This document shows, piece after piece, positions 1-13,649 of a DNA stretch of 64,000 bases. How positions within the stretch are numbered: the first letter of the stretch is position 1; every line of letters begins with the position of its first letter. The translations under genes and the position numbers were made by a program. The notes beneath the pieces are model-generated. The model ran no database searches, had not been told where the DNA came from, and saw nothing but the letters and a program-made list of their open reading frames with translations. Origin of the DNA: Liolophura sinensis (Eukaryota; Mollusca; Polyplacophora; Chitonida; Chitonidae); contig NC_088300.1 of NCBI RefSeq assembly GCF_032854445.1, positions 73,771,005-73,835,004 of the forward strand, given 5' to 3'.

Positions 1-275
1 GTTTCTTCCACCTGTAATATAATGACCGCCATCGTCTGGGCGCTTCCGTTTCCTACACCCGTATTATAATGAACACCATCGTCTGGGTACTTCGGTTTCC
101 TCCACCCGTAATATAATGAACACCATCGTCTGGGCACTTCTGTTTCCTCCACCCGTAATATAATGACTGCCATCGTCTGGGCATTTCCGTTTCTTCCCCT
201 GTAATATATTGCTCCTCATTGTTTGAAGTGAAAAGTTCTTAAGTATGGCGTTAAACAATGAAACACGTAGAAATT
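1..275 (+). repeat. 47-bp tandem array derived from a SINE tail
   Basis: Four copies of a 47-bp unit start at 1, 48, 95 and 142, with a fifth, diverging copy from 189. The unit resembles the part of the local SINE that reads GTTTCCTCCCACCATAATG, and the last copy runs into a recognisable SINE tail (AGTGAAAAGTTCTTAAGTATGGCGTTAAAC). The array therefore seems to be an internal amplification of a SINE 3' half. Short open frames on the minus strand here are by-products of the repeat. Confidence 0.7.
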
Positions 276-3200
276 CAAATTTATATTAAACTTATATGCT
301 GAGAAATGGTATGACAAAACTTTTGCCGAGGGTAATTTAATACAGAACAGTTTGAGATATTGTGAACAAAGAACCGTAGCTGTGTAAAATTCAGGAATAT
401 GTTCATTCTTGAATACGTAATTGGCGCACATAGAATTACTTGAATTCCACTAGTGCCTGTACTTCGCATTTGATAAAGTTCGCCAGTAAGTTTTCTCTAC
501 CTATAAGACTGACAACCATGCAGTATATGAGTGAAACATTCTTGATTTCTTTGTTATACAACATTGAAATAAAGAAATTAATTTATTGATTAATGTTTTG
601 TTGGTCGCCTTACTTTTTGTTTTAGAGTTTTTTGATATAAAACAATAATCTGAATCAAATACCGGTGAGCAGACTTGATGCCAGAAATAATAAAGAGTTT
701 GTGTCGATCTTATCTTGTGTGCATTTCTTGTTAGGTGTAAAATAATAACTGTGTTAGAAAATATAGAGATTTATAAGTAAAGCTCAAAAGAATTCTGTTT
801 CTTAATCATAACTTATAAGAAACTTTGTATTTGCATAGCTCTCGAACATTTGCCGGCGCATTATTGCGCGGATGTGTATAAACTTGTATTCATTATGGTA
901 CATGGAAATAAATTTCTTCTGTTCCACGTTGCCTGATATTACCTGGCAGTATCCAACGTTCATTAAGGTGAATCAAAGTTTCACACCTGTGCGGTGATAA
1001 ATCTGTACGATGTCAGGGTGGACGCCTGTAAGAGTGTTGTGGAGAACGACTGACAAGATTCCTTTCAATCTGCCGATATCGTTCACAGAGAAGGTGTTAA
1101 ATTTCCCAGCACGCCCTGGTGTAAGTCTTTGAAGTGAGGGATCCTCTTAGAATAGCCTGGTTGACGAGTGATAACATACTATCTCCCTCTGTCACAATAT
1201 TACCACCCTCATATTTTATATATGGCTAGAATCTAACATTCACCTACCTAAATTAGGTTAGCAAAATGCCTTAAAAATCCACGTGTGTAATGAGCGCAGC
1301 TGCCTCTTTGAGGCAAAGTTTATCACCCATTTGTTTGCAAGTCATTGGCAAAGCCAGATAAAGTATTGCCGTGCTACATGCCTTTAGACTTAAACACAGG
1401 ATATGAAACTAATTTTAAACGAACCATATTAATAGCATTCCCTGTTCTATTGGCTATACTGACACAGATTATCGGTGGAATTGATAAGCTGGTCAGTGGT
1501 CGCCCCTTAGGACAAGGGTGTGGTGGAAAGCTGCTGTACGCTACCGACTGCTGGACAACACACCGAGTGACCCTGTGAATAAAACAAAATCCAGAGAAAT
1601 ATAATAATTAACAAATTATAATCTTGGAGATTATTACAGTCATCATAATATTTTGTATTTTTATTGCTTATTCTGAGAGCTGATGGGGAACAGTTATAGA
1701 TTTTTGCGATGATAAGTTGATTCAAATAATGGATGTGGCCTATGGACATTTTCTGCCTACATAACCCGGTTCCGAGTTCAGTCTTTCCTGCAATGTTTGT
1801 GAACTATCTGTTTCTTTTCTGAGCACATCAAATATACCGAAAGAGTGACGTAATACAGAAAAGAACGAAGACTACACCGTTTGGAAATAACTGTTTTAGG
1901 CGGGCAATGTTCCCCATTCTTTGCAAAACAATTAATGGAAATCACATAATCTAAAAAAAATGCAGTTTTATTTTTGAAATCAATTCCAGGAAAACGACCA
2001 CTTGAACCACGTTGTGTTTGTCAACACTAAACCTCACGTTGACATAATTTACAAATAAGATAAGATTTCATTCATTATTTCGCACAGCCCGTAGACAGAG
2101 TAGAGCATCAGGCAAACTCTCTTCACTTCGTCCTGAGAAAGGGAGCTAACTAACCACCATAGTTTCTTAGCGTTGTCAAAGAAGCGATGTAGTTATGCTG
2201 TGGTCTTTATCAAGAGTTTGTCCTAGATATATCGATGGTCATAGATATATCGATCACCTTGTGCTTCAGCTCCAAAAGCCCACTCCATATATGATCATAA
2301 AACAAAGCAAAACTAGGATTTCATAATTCAAATTTCAAAAAAAAAAATCATAATTATATTATTTAATGGTCCGCGATTCTTTGAAACTGTGTTACGTGAG
2401 AGTTTTGTTTTACTGAACGCAAGTTGAATATGACAGATTTTTAGAGAATCTTTAATGTTTACCGTATAAAGTTCAGTAAATAGTTTGGAGCAGCGAGCCC
2501 AGTAAACATCAGAATAAACAAGCTCTCGATGTCTGACCTGGATTTTCAGGTCCGACAAAGTTTGATTGATTTATACAGTTGTTGGACTTGACCTCTCCAT
2601 ACCATATATCACCCACATGGCCTGGTTATTAAAGAAGTTCCGCAACTCCCTAGCAGCTTTCTGGCTATTGGCTATACCGTCACTTTCCATTCATTGATCA
2701 AGAAATTTGCGTCCAATTGCTCCCGATACATTTTATGCCATCTGAATGAACATTACACGCGTCATCGTACATGTACCTATTTTGCACGAAGGTTTAGTGA
2801 TTGCTTTGCAAAATATTGAGGCTATCAGTGACACATGGGCGGTATATTTGTCTTTATTGAGCTAATGGTCATTCGGTAGATGACGTATACATGGTGTTTA
2901 ACTGACACCGTTGTTCTCCACGCATGTGACATCACACATCGGCTCCGTGGAGCGCATGGGTATTATTATTATATGCATTTAGAGGAGTATTAGCTAATGT
3001 GCACGTGTGGGCGCTTTATTGACATTCACAGTTCGATTTCACGGCATAAAACTAGAGGTCTGAGTGGCAAACCGTACCGATGACTGAGATAGCCATTGCC
3101 ATTTGTCGGTTGTACTTTTCTGATATTGATACCATGTGACTTGCCCGGGGGGTCAAGCAGCTTGGTTCAAGTGTTAACCGAGAAGTGAAGTCCTTTGATC

Positions 3201-3770
3201 TTGCCGCTCCATAAATCATCCTTCTTAACGTGCAAGTCCCCATGCAGATAGCTTAGTTTGTACATGTAGATAGACACTTAGCCCGCAAAGCTGACCAGCT
3301 CTGGTACTACACAAAGTGAGCCAAAAACTCACATATACATGCTGTCTCAAACATTAGTGCCCGAATTTACATATTTCTCATAGTTGCCTTGCGATCAATG
3401 AATGGAAAGTCAGTATCAACTTACGAATGATTCTTTGTCAAAATACGGTGCTGAGAACTTTTGTTCCAAATATGGTCCAAACCGAGTTTAAATGTAAGTT
3501 ATTGTTTACAAGACACCCTTCTTCTCGATGCCAGCGAAAGAAAACCAATATATCTACAGGAAATCAAGGAAAAACATTCTGACGCTGTCCAAACACGAAC
3601 ATTCTTCAACCTGTCAAAAATCATCTTTGCTGTTGACTGATTAGTTCTTTGTTGACAACAATTCAAACTAACTTTATACCAAACAGTAGACACCATGAGA
3701 CTTATTAAACTACCAACATCTGAAAATCAGAATTGTGTGTTGATTTATATACATGACTGGATTTTAACCC
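276..3770. other. no gene recognised
   Basis: AT-rich unique-looking sequence. The few open frames are short (under 81 codons) and match no family I know. A short direct repeat of about 20 bp (AGATATATCGATGGTCAT type) lies near 2227-2256. Non-coding exons or regulatory elements cannot be excluded. Confidence 0.5.
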
Positions 3771-3785
3771 GAGGCTTGGGACTCT

Positions 3786-3910
3786 TATCAGCTTCCATGT
3801 TTATTACATTATCAGCTTCCATATTTATTACATTAGCCTCTCCAATGTTTATTACATTAGCAGCTTCCAGGTTTATTACATTAGTAGCTTCCAGGTTTAT
3901 GACACTAGCA
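3786..3910 (+). repeat. 24-bp tandem repeat
   Basis: About five copies of a 24-27 bp unit containing GCTTCCAGGTTTATTACATT. The short open frame across it reads as a repeated Ser/Phe/Ile/Thr peptide and is not considered a gene. Confidence 0.7.
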
Positions 3911-3914
3911 TGGT

Positions 3915-6425
3915 GATTTTACGAGAAGTTACAATTATAACATCACTGGGATACCTATATTAATATTCAGCCTGAAAACCTGAATTGGATATCGACTGTC
4001 TTCTCTGCATCATTGAACACTGCTTCTTTTTTTACATGTTATCAGCTTTATTTATATATTCGTTTCTGAACTGGCTATTTTTTCTTGCTATTATCGGCTT
4101 GGAACGCCCCTTCAAACTTGACACTTAGATTTAACGTTGTCCTCATGCAAGCTTATTCACTGATATGGCGGCGGCCATGTTAATGGACGCAAAAACTGGG
4201 TAGAATTTAGAGTTAACAGCCTATTCTGTAGGTATCTTTTCTAAATCTCAATATGGATCCTAAACCATTCATGATAATCTTGCATACTCTTAATTTGCCG
4301 GTTGAAATGAGTGCAATCCGTGTTGCACACATAATGTCGAAACATGCTCCCGCTGAATAAAAACAACACACACATGTTCCTTTGCCTTGAGCTAACCGGT
4401 TAAACTGTCGAAATGTTTTTACAGAGATTAAACGTCATAGCCATTGTTATCCGCCCAGATACAGAGCCAGGCTCTGACAGGCACGTTCTACACTTCAGTG
4501 TCAGGTCGAAATTAACAGTGACACCTCTTTATATAAGTATATTTTGTTTCTTTTGGCCAAAGCGTTTTGTTGACTCCAAATTATGACAAACGTCTTTTTA
4601 TAACACATGAATAAATCATTTAACAGAATTGGCTTATATTTGCGCAATGTATAAAAATAAGAAGAGAAAAAAAATGACGTTTTTTCTACTCATACTCGTA
4701 CCGTGTATCGTGTGTTCATTTTTTAGTCGGTTGGTCTCATAATGCTTTGACCCAGACGATATACAAAAAGACAAAAGAAACAAATTTGACATTTTTTGTG
4801 CTTTATGAGTTACAAGTTTTTACGATGAAGTCTCCTACAATGACATATTGCAGCTTGCTCTACGTCGCCAGCGTTTCAATTCATTATATTTAACCTGTGC
4901 CAGTGATGGATTTCATTCGTGTGCATATTCTGTTGGTATTTGATCTCTCTTAGCATTTATCTCCAAGGAAGTGTTATTCCAAGCCCCGTATCACCCAGTA
5001 GCAACAGTTTCTGTTCCCTCCATAAATCTCAATTTGATTCCTTTAAGCTTGACTTTCCCTTTGACCGTATTGAAGAAAACTGCCACAAAGTCACAGTTCA
5101 TTGAACTGTTAGCTCCTGGGTTACTTTTGAAAGATGGATTACACTTGGACTAGTAACAACTGATAAAATCATAATTATATTAACGGGGACAATAATTGTC
5201 CACGCTAGTAAAACCTGAATTACGTGCAGCTTGAACTATAAAAACGGATATAGCTATCGCCCTGTTGTTTATTTGTTTAATTGTTGTTTAATATTGTCGA
5301 ATATCCGCTCACATTGTTGACAGAATGAACTAATTAACAACAAGAGATGGGATAAAAAAAACATGACTAAAACATTAGACAGGGAAGATGTATACATATG
5401 TAATGTTGTAACCCGATGCCCGTACTCTTATGGTTGTGTCTCTTGCTGACAACATTAGACATGAACACGCTGTCGTGACTTCCAAACTGGTTTGACATGA
5501 CAGGTACGGTGCATATGATAAACATTTTCTTCTAGCCGTCTGTGGGAAGATAGGGTCGTGGATAGACGGCGTTACAAAGTATGCCAGCAACACCTGCTAA
5601 AATTCCTCTTGGGTGTAACTTAGATTATTTTGAAGAGGAATTTAATAAGGAAGATACCTGAACCTGCATGCTAGGCCACTGTGTATACATGAAACAACCA
5701 TTATAATAAAGAGTTAAGATGATTGTGAGCAAACTTTCACAACTTTGAAAACATCTACAAACCCCTACCTACAGTAGCTGATTTCGTACTGTGTCAAGAG
5801 AAAGAAACTTTCTCTCTTGCATATAGGCTTTGTACTGTAATTTATAAAATACAAAACATTTTTTGAGTCAGAATTTTTAATTATTTGAACATTTAAGACC
5901 TTATTCTAAATGCACATTAGTTTCAGGTGTTGGGCGTGGGGTAATATGCAGCTTTAAATAAGTATGCCAAATGTACCTCTACTGTAAGGCATGATTAAGC
6001 TGGGTGGGGAAGCAGTCCATGGATATCATTAAATATTCCGCTTTATAAAATTTGGCACTGCAGCTGTATTTCCTGTCCACAATGAAGTGTTATGAATGAG
6101 CAACACAGCCATTCCGATTTCATACCCATCGGATTCAATTGTGTACCGGGATACACTTCGAAATGGTATATTGTGTGGCTCTTTATTTTATGTGGCCTTG
6201 TCCGAAATGTGTCTGCCGATCCCTGGTGACAATGAGAAGGAGTGTCTTCATCTGTGGTCTTCCTCGAAGTATTGTCCCGGGCAGACGAGTGGGTTCTCCG
6301 TGGTAGGTGATGCGCGGAATCGGGCAGGACACAGCACGAATTCAAAACTTATCAAGACTTCAGCTATGTGTAGAATCTATACACGGGAGTCATTTACCAC
6401 AGCCTTATATTCGACTCATTGACAA
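3915..6425. other. no gene recognised
   Basis: No conserved exon, RNA gene or clear repeat was recognised. Two overlapping open frames at 6043-6422 (about 100 codons, opposite strands) have no family signature and no splice context. Confidence 0.45.
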
Positions 6426-6429
6426 CATT

Positions 6430-6795
6430 AAATTCGGCCCATTTGACACCGTTAATTTCGGCTCATTCACAGCCAAGATTTGGCTCTTTCACAGCCTAGT
6501 TTCAGCTCATTCAAATTTGAGATTCGGCTCATTTACAGCCGGGATTCGGCTCATTCACAACCGTTAAGTCGGCTCATTGACATCTGAGATTCGGCTCATT
6601 TACAGCCGGGATTCGACTCATTCACAACCGTTAAGTCGGCTCATTGACATCTGAGATTCGGCTCATTTACAGCCGGGATTCGACTCATTCACAACCGTTA
6701 AGTCGGCTCATTGACATCTGAGATTCGGCTCATTTCCAGCCGGGATTCGGCTCATTCACAACCATTAAGTCGGCTTATTGACATCTGAGATTCTG
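6430..6795 (+). repeat. 67-bp tandem repeat rich in CGGCTCATT
   Basis: A unit of about 67 bp is repeated roughly four times from about 6500. It contains three sub-repeats of the form ATTCGGCTCATTyACA, so the array has two periods: about 22 bp nested in about 67 bp. The first part (6430-6560) is more degenerate. No coding role is evident. Confidence 0.75.
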
Positions 6796-6799
6796 CCCA

Positions 6800-7965
6800 T
6801 TCAAGTACATGTCTTCTGTGCGTCTTGAATCTCAACTGAAACTTCTCTACTCCTAATAAAAATATGAATAGCAATGGCGGCCTGGAGCAATCAGAGAAGA
6901 TGAATGAGTTTAGACTGAGCCGATGTGTATACCGATTTAAATATTCATCTCATCAGGTTGGCGGTGTCGGTCTCACAAAACAACAGTAAACATTGTGTGC
7001 TTAGCTCAACGGTTTGTTGATTATGTGAGACCACGCGAACACAACCCATTAGTTACAAAATTGTGCTCATTCCCCATTTGCTAAAAAACATGAATGGGCG
7101 TGAAGGTGTGAGCAATCTTTGCGGGACATTTTGAAAAAAGATGACATCTTCTTACATTCAATCAGTTTTCCTTTTCGCCCAGGTTTATAGGCTGTCGCTG
7201 GAAGGGTTTCGTGATTTCGTGATTGCGTGGTAAACGTGCTCGTTTGGTTGACGGTAGAATATAAGTATGTGGTCTGAGACTTGCAAACTGATAAGAAACA
7301 CGCTTCTGGCCTACGTTTATATAACATTCTAGTACAGGATTTTCCCCCTAGATTGTCACCTACATTAGTTATCATCAAGACTAAACTGATTGAGAGTGAA
7401 AAATGTCGTTGCCTTTGGAATTCGAGCTGATTCACCAAAGACTGGAAGACAACTGCTGTCAACAGTCAACCAAGCGTGACAGAGATGTCAGTTTTCGGTG
7501 GTAACGGATTGTGGGTAATGACCATAACAGATGATAGATCGCTGTAATACATGGCTTCATGGCAATTTATTATTCAAAATTTATTTTCTCACTAAAATAA
7601 CTTTCTCACTAACAGGTTATACGCGTAAGATTTTAGCTGGGTGTCTCTCGAAAAATGAAATAATTCGCAGTAATAAAAGGTTGTTTATAATGCAAAGGAT
7701 GGCGGCTTTTTCATGCAGCTATTTGGAAAAGAGGGCGAGTAAAGCCCGAAACTGTTGAAATATTGGGATAAATCAAGATAGGTAAACTCTCAAATAGATC
7801 ATGATCACAAATATCCATGAATGATCAGACATGAAATCATAGACAGTTATAGTTATAGTTATGCTGCGCGTATGAAATTTGTTATCTTATTACACTGGGA
7901 ACCGGACTACTTTTGCCATGTAGGATTTTTTAGGCAGTGTTTAATTTATTTAAATTCATCAGTTT
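6800..7965. other. no gene recognised
   Basis: Includes a 131-codon open frame on the minus strand (7067-7462) with no recognisable domain, signal or splice context. I regard it as chance. Confidence 0.4.
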
Positions 7966-7974
7966 TATACTGAT

Positions 7975-8120
7975 TTATTTATTTATTTCTTTGATTGGTG
8001 TTTTACGCCGTACTCAAGAATATTTCACTTATACGACGGCGACCAGCATTATGGTGGGTGGAAACCGGGCACAGCCCGGGGGAAACCCACGACCATCCGC
8101 AGGTTGCTGGCAGACCTAAT
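7975..8120 (-). mobile_element. SINE family 1, 5'-truncated, minus orientation
   Basis: Reads on the plus strand as the reverse complement of the SINE: an ATTT-rich tail, TTGATTGGTGTTTTACGCCG, AATATTTCACTTATACGACGG, then CAGCATTATGGTGGG and CCGCAGGTTGCTGGCAGACC. The tRNA-like head is missing. A likely target duplication TACTGAT flanks it at 7968-7974 and 8121-8127. Confidence 0.85.
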
Positions 8121-8129
8121 TACTGATAA

Positions 8130-11100
8130 AATAAACACATGTATGCAAAGAGTAAAATATACATGCGATGATCATCTCTTAAGATATATTTTCACGGCCA
8201 ATGAATCATTATATTTATGTATATTAAACCTTTACGTAATTCACTGACACGTCATATATCATAAAGTTGCTGTCTATACACCATGTAGGCAGCGTGCACG
8301 TAAGACATTCTTATCTTATCTACTCTGTCATGATCACCGAACTAGACTGCAGGCATTGGTACGAAAGGCTATATTATAACGTGAGATCTGTAGGGTTAGC
8401 AAGTGCTTGTCGATTTGCGGCCAGACAATTGTCGACCATCATATCTATGAGGACCATCATCATTAGAGCTTGTAGAAAAATCCCATTATAATATATGACC
8501 AATCTCCCAAAAGATCAACCAACTCACCCAGGGGTAAATTCGTTGGAAACTTATTTGTGTTTTGGGTTTCCTTTTGTGTTGTGAAAAAAAAACACGATGT
8601 GGTCATTTTTACGCCTGAATTACTGCATCCGGAGAAACTGTTTACGCCGAATCTATTCTGAGAGTCTGTCTGCGGATAAAGTTAAGATCACATCGCAACA
8701 ACAACGAAGCAAATATTTTCGCCTGATTGATCCTCAGATATTTTATAGAATATATCAGCAGGGGCGCTTCCTTACAATATGTGGATATCACGTCCTCCAT
8801 TGTTAAAGCTGTCTAAAATCTGAGAAGAAATACTTTAACAATGATGCCCCTGTTTATCAGATCTGACCAACACTAACAAGGGCGTGCACTTTGACTTCAA
8901 ACCAGTTAACGTGCACTAACAGTATATATTAGCGGGTTAGTGGGAATCTGTCAAACTGGCTCGTTTCGATCTTACATTTCAATCTATCGCTGTTCATTTG
9001 AGCGGTAAACTTGCTCAGACATTCTGTTCTTATTCATACACAATAGCGGCGACATTATAGCGACATTGTGGTAGCGACACTGTCTGGAAAGAAAAACGTG
9101 TTCGTACATGACTAATCCGGAATACATTCTCCGGAGACAAAACTTTGTAACGTTGTGTTTTATGTTGAGTTTCTATTCTAATTCGGATGATACATACGAA
9201 ATATAGACGTCATGTACTGAATGTAAAAACCTGAGTCACTATGGAAAAGAAAGTAAACAGACAATAATTGGCAAAGTATCAATGTTATGTCAGCAAACTA
9301 GAAATGGCACTGGTAATACCGGTAAGGTATGTCAGTGGGCAAGTCTGGCTATGTTGATTTACGCAATATAATTCGGTATGTATAACAGGAAGGATAGTCA
9401 TTTGATGGCGACATAACATGGCTAGGACCACAAAGGTATCTCCCTAAACGATGTGCCCAAATCGATTAGGGATGATAAAGAAAGAAGAAAAGATTTGTTC
9501 TTTTCAGCCAGTTGTGTATTTTTACGACACAGTGCTTATACAGTTTATTAAGTAAAACAACACCTAATTTCAATAATCAAGAAGAAACAAATGAAAAGTT
9601 TATTCCAGGGAAGGTAAATGAATGAAGTTATGTCATGTAACGCTTGGATTTTCCCGGCATTGGTTTGATTACACAATAGAAGAAGTAGGCCCATCAACAC
9701 TTTGTTCTCCTTTTGCATGCACACATGTACTGCATCACTGTTGTTATAAAATCCTAGATCCCGGCAATAAGACGGCTGAGTACTTTTATTGCTTGCACCA
9801 GTACATAAGTCTAGCCGTCGGACAATGTTGTCATTCAGTTATGCTTCAGAGATCAATACTCAGGAAACTCTACAGATATTTCCAATATCGCTCCCCTCCA
9901 TTATTCTTCTTCGTCTTCCATCTCCGCAGAGCCATGCAAGCCGAAGTATACAAAATTGCCATGATTCATGATGTAAATATAAGATGGAGAACACGTGCCT
10001 TTTTCTGATACTCCCCCATCTTGGAACGGCCAAGCTACCACGCTTTATAATATTGTGACTATTTTGTAGTATGTGTAAGTGCACTTTAAAGCATCAGGCA
10101 CCAGTTATCACGCTTTAGCAATATTGTGATTCCAGTCAGCTTCATCAGCTATCACGCTTTATAATATCATGACTACATTGTATTGTGTACAAGGGCACTT
10201 CAAAACATCAGGCATCAGCACCAGCAATATTATGACTTCAGGCTTTGACAACATAGTGTCAAATTTTAATCCATCATGTGAAAGTATAGCTCAAACTGAT
10301 ATCAGATTTAAGGATCAATTGTGCTCAGACTGGCACACGATTTCTCCTATACAGTGGACCGTACGGGAAAACATAAAACGGGTATGGCGACAGAAGAACT
10401 GTAAGGTAAGCGGCAGCAAGATGAAATCTGTCATAAAATGAAGGCTAAGTGTGGAGATTAGTGAATTGTGTCGCTCTAGTGTGGGGTGTCCCAATGTCTC
10501 CAAACTGTTACTTCAGCCTAGCCGGAAACCATCCAGGAGGCCCCGGTCTGACATGTTCAAGTAGCAGGTCAAGATGGCGCTCGATAACACTGTCCCCCAC
10601 CGAGGCCAACTGACAGCAGATTCAAGGATCAGTAACTTGCAAGTTCAGGTGTGGGGAAATTGTACCTGGGCATATTGAATGAAGGTGAAAATTACTCGAC
10701 GGTTGTCTTAATGTCAACTTCGCCGCCTGTCCACCCGCTTCTATACCGGTATGTGTCTGGCTTCTTGGGTAGGTTTGGTAGTCCTATCGTAGGCCTATGG
10801 CTGTACGGTTTGTACGAGGCACACACTGCATATACTGGCCGTGTGAATGAATAAATCATACGACACAATATATTGTTTTCATTGTGTTTTCATTCCAAGA
10901 ATGGAAAAATAAAATGTAAGCCTAAAACCATGCTCAACAGTGAAACATGCTATTCTTTTAGCAAGAAACATGTTCATGTGCTGGGAAAGAAGCTTACAAT
11001 GTAGAGCTAATAAATTCCACTGCTAATTAAGGATAACCGGATTGAGATTAAATGCGCATAGTAAAAGTTCAAAATTTATTTCATTCTATTTCTTCCTCGT

Positions 11101-11425
11101 TTCGGTACACTGTCATCTAGCTAAGAGACAATGGCCTGTGCGTTTGTTAATTGTAAATACGATTCTTCTTTTGACTGGTCAATCATTAGGAATGATTTGG
11201 CCAGGGTCGCATTATTTCTGCAGTTATTCATCTGAGAAAGCTATATAACAAAAACTATAATGGAAAGCAGGAAATAATGCTTGAAAGTTAAGCTACATTT
11301 TTCGAGACAAGGGAAACAACTAGCTTTTACCGTGTCTTTTCAGAAGAGATTAGAGTGCCCTCCCCTGAAAAGCAGTTATTCGCCCAGGCGTTTTCAAAGG
11401 GCACCAAGTAGCACAAAGAGGTGAT
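8130..11425. other. no gene recognised; degenerate duplication at 10.03-10.24 kb
   Basis: No exon of a known family was recognised. At about 10031-10240 a block with ATCACGCTTTATAATAT and a following CATCAGGCA segment recurs two to three times in degenerate form. The 128-codon frame at 9622-10008 has no family signature. Confidence 0.45.
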
Positions 11426-11429
11426 TAAG

Positions 11430-12690
11430 GAGCTGGCCAGGAATATATCACAGCTTGCTTGAGGCACGGGACAGGAAGATGATAGCCTGCATGAGCTACG
11501 GGACGGGAAGATGATAGCCTGCATGAGTTACGGGACAGGAATATCACAGCCTGCATGAGCTACAGGAAAGGAATATCACGAGCTGCATGAGGTACGAGAC
11601 AGGAAGATCACAGCCTGCAAGTGGTAGGGGAAAGAAATATCACAACCTGCCTGAGGTACGGGAAAGGAATGTCATAGCCTTATGAGGTACGGGACAGGAA
11701 GATTACAGGCAAGATGACGTACGGAACAGGAATGTCACGGCCTGCATGATATACGGGACAGGAATATCACAGCCTGCATGAGGTACGGGAAAGGTATATC
11801 ACAGCCTGCGTGAGGTACGGGACAGGAAGATTACAGGCTGCTTGAGGTACGCAACAAGAATGTCACAGCCTGCATGGGGAACGCGACAGGAAGATCACAG
11901 GCTGCTTGAGATACGTGAAAGGAATATCACAGCCTGCATGTGGTACGAGACAGGAAGATTAATTACAGGCTGCATGAGGTACGGAACAAGAATGTCACAG
12001 TCTGCATGAGGTACGGGACAGGAAAATCACAGACTGCATGAGGTACGGGACAGGAATATCACAGCCTGCATGAGGTACGGGAAAGGTATATCACAGGCTG
12101 CATGAGGTACGGGACAGGAAGATTACAGGCTGCTTGAGGTGTGGAACAAGAATGTCACGGCCTGCATGATGTACGGGACAGGAAGATCGCAGGCTGCTTG
12201 AGGTACGGGACAGGAATATCACAGCCTGCCTAAGGCACGGGACAGGAATATCACAGCCTGCATGAGGTACGGGGCAAGAATGTCGCAGCCTGCAAGAGGT
12301 ACGGGACAGAAATGTCACAACCTGATGAGCCACGCGACAGGAAGATCACAGGTTGCATGAAATACGGGACAGGAATATCACAGCCTGCATGAGGTACGGG
12401 ACAGGAATATCACAGCCTGCATGAAATACGGGGCAGGAATGTCACAGCCTGCATGATGTACGGGACAGGAATGTTACAGCCTGGTGAGCTACGGGGCAGG
12501 AATACCATAGCCTGCATGAGGTACGGGACAGGAATGTCACAGCCTGCATGATGCACGGGACAGGAATATCACAGTCTCCATGAGGTACGGGACAGGAATA
12601 TCACAGAAGGAAATGAGGTACGGGACAGGAATGTCACAGCCTCCATGAGGTACGGGACAGGAATATCAGACTGAATGAGGTGTTGAAGGG
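11430..12690 (+). repeat. 32-bp minisatellite, about 40 degenerate copies
   Basis: The unit is about 32 bp and contains GAGGTACGGGACAGGAA followed by TATCACAGCCTGCAT. Copies differ by substitutions (AATATC, AATGTC, AAGATC) and small indels. From about 12690 to 13240 and 13415 to 13640 the same theme continues in strongly decayed form (GAGGTGCTGGATAGCAAGA). Open frames across it are repeat by-products. Confidence 0.88.
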
Positions 12691-13246
12691 CAACACAGCA
12701 GTCTTTATGAGGTTCTGGATATCAAGATTACAACGTGTATGAGCTGCTGAATGGTATAATTAAAACCTCTTTGAGGTGCTGGATAGCAAGATCAAGATTT
12801 GAATGAGGTGCTGAAAAGTAGAGCAAAAATTTGTACAGTCTTTGGTACGAGATTTGCATATGAGCTGCCTGATTCAAGATTACGGTCTGTAAGAGCTGTT
12901 GAGGTGTTGGCTAACAAGACCACTGCATCAGGTGCTGGATAGCGAGACCACGGTCTACATGAGGTGTTGGAGAGCAAGATCTTGGTCTGTGTGAGGTGTT
13001 GACCAAGAAATGGGTGACAGAATGTATGAGATGCCGACAGTAGCGTTTCAGCCTGGATGATGTGCTGGACATTTAAGAGACATGCTTGTGGTGCTAAAAA
13101 ATGACGATACTACAGCCCGTTGGCCTACTAAATAGTAGAATCACAAGCTGGATAAGATGATGTACAATACCATTACAGACCATAGGAGGAGCTAGATAGC
13201 AGTCGGACGCCTAGTGTCGTCTAGTGTTCCGTACCTCATGATAAGA

Positions 13247-13405
13247 TTTATTTATTTATTTGATTGGTGTTTTACACCCTACTCAAGAATATTTCACTTA
13301 TACGACGGCGGCCAGCATTACGGTGGGATGAAACTGGGCAGAGCCCGGGGGAAACCCCAAGACCATCCGCAGGTTGCTGTAAGACCTTCCCACTTACGGC
13401 CGCAT
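13247..13405 (-). mobile_element. SINE family 1, truncated, inserted in a decayed minisatellite
   Basis: Minus-oriented SINE 3' part: ATTT-rich tail, GATTGGTGTTTTACACC, ATTTCACTTATACGACGGC, CAGCATTACGGTGGG, and CCGCAGGTTGCTG, ending near the ACGGCCG region. A 9-bp direct repeat ATGATAAGA (13238-13246 and 13406-13414) fits a target-site duplication. Confidence 0.88.
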
Positions 13406-13649
13406 ATGATAAGAGGCTGAAGGAAGTGCTGGATAGCATGGACGGCCTGCGTGACCAAATAAATAGCAGGATAACAGCCCGTATGAGGTGCTGGAGGGGT
13501 GCAGAACGATTCACTTGAGGTGCAGGAAATGACGATAATAGCCAGTATGTAGGTACGGGAAAGGGCAATCACATAGCCTGTATAGGGTGATAGGAGGTGC
13601 TGAGGGGCTGGATCGCCTGTATAAAAAAAAATGGGTAGTAACATGACAG

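Noticed and set aside
7067-7462. 131-codon minus-strand frame
   Set aside because: No recognisable domain, no supporting splice sites, no repeat of coding character; a frame of this length can occur by chance in this much sequence.
9622-10008. 128-codon plus-strand frame
   Set aside because: No family signature and no neighbouring exon that joins it in phase; treated as chance.
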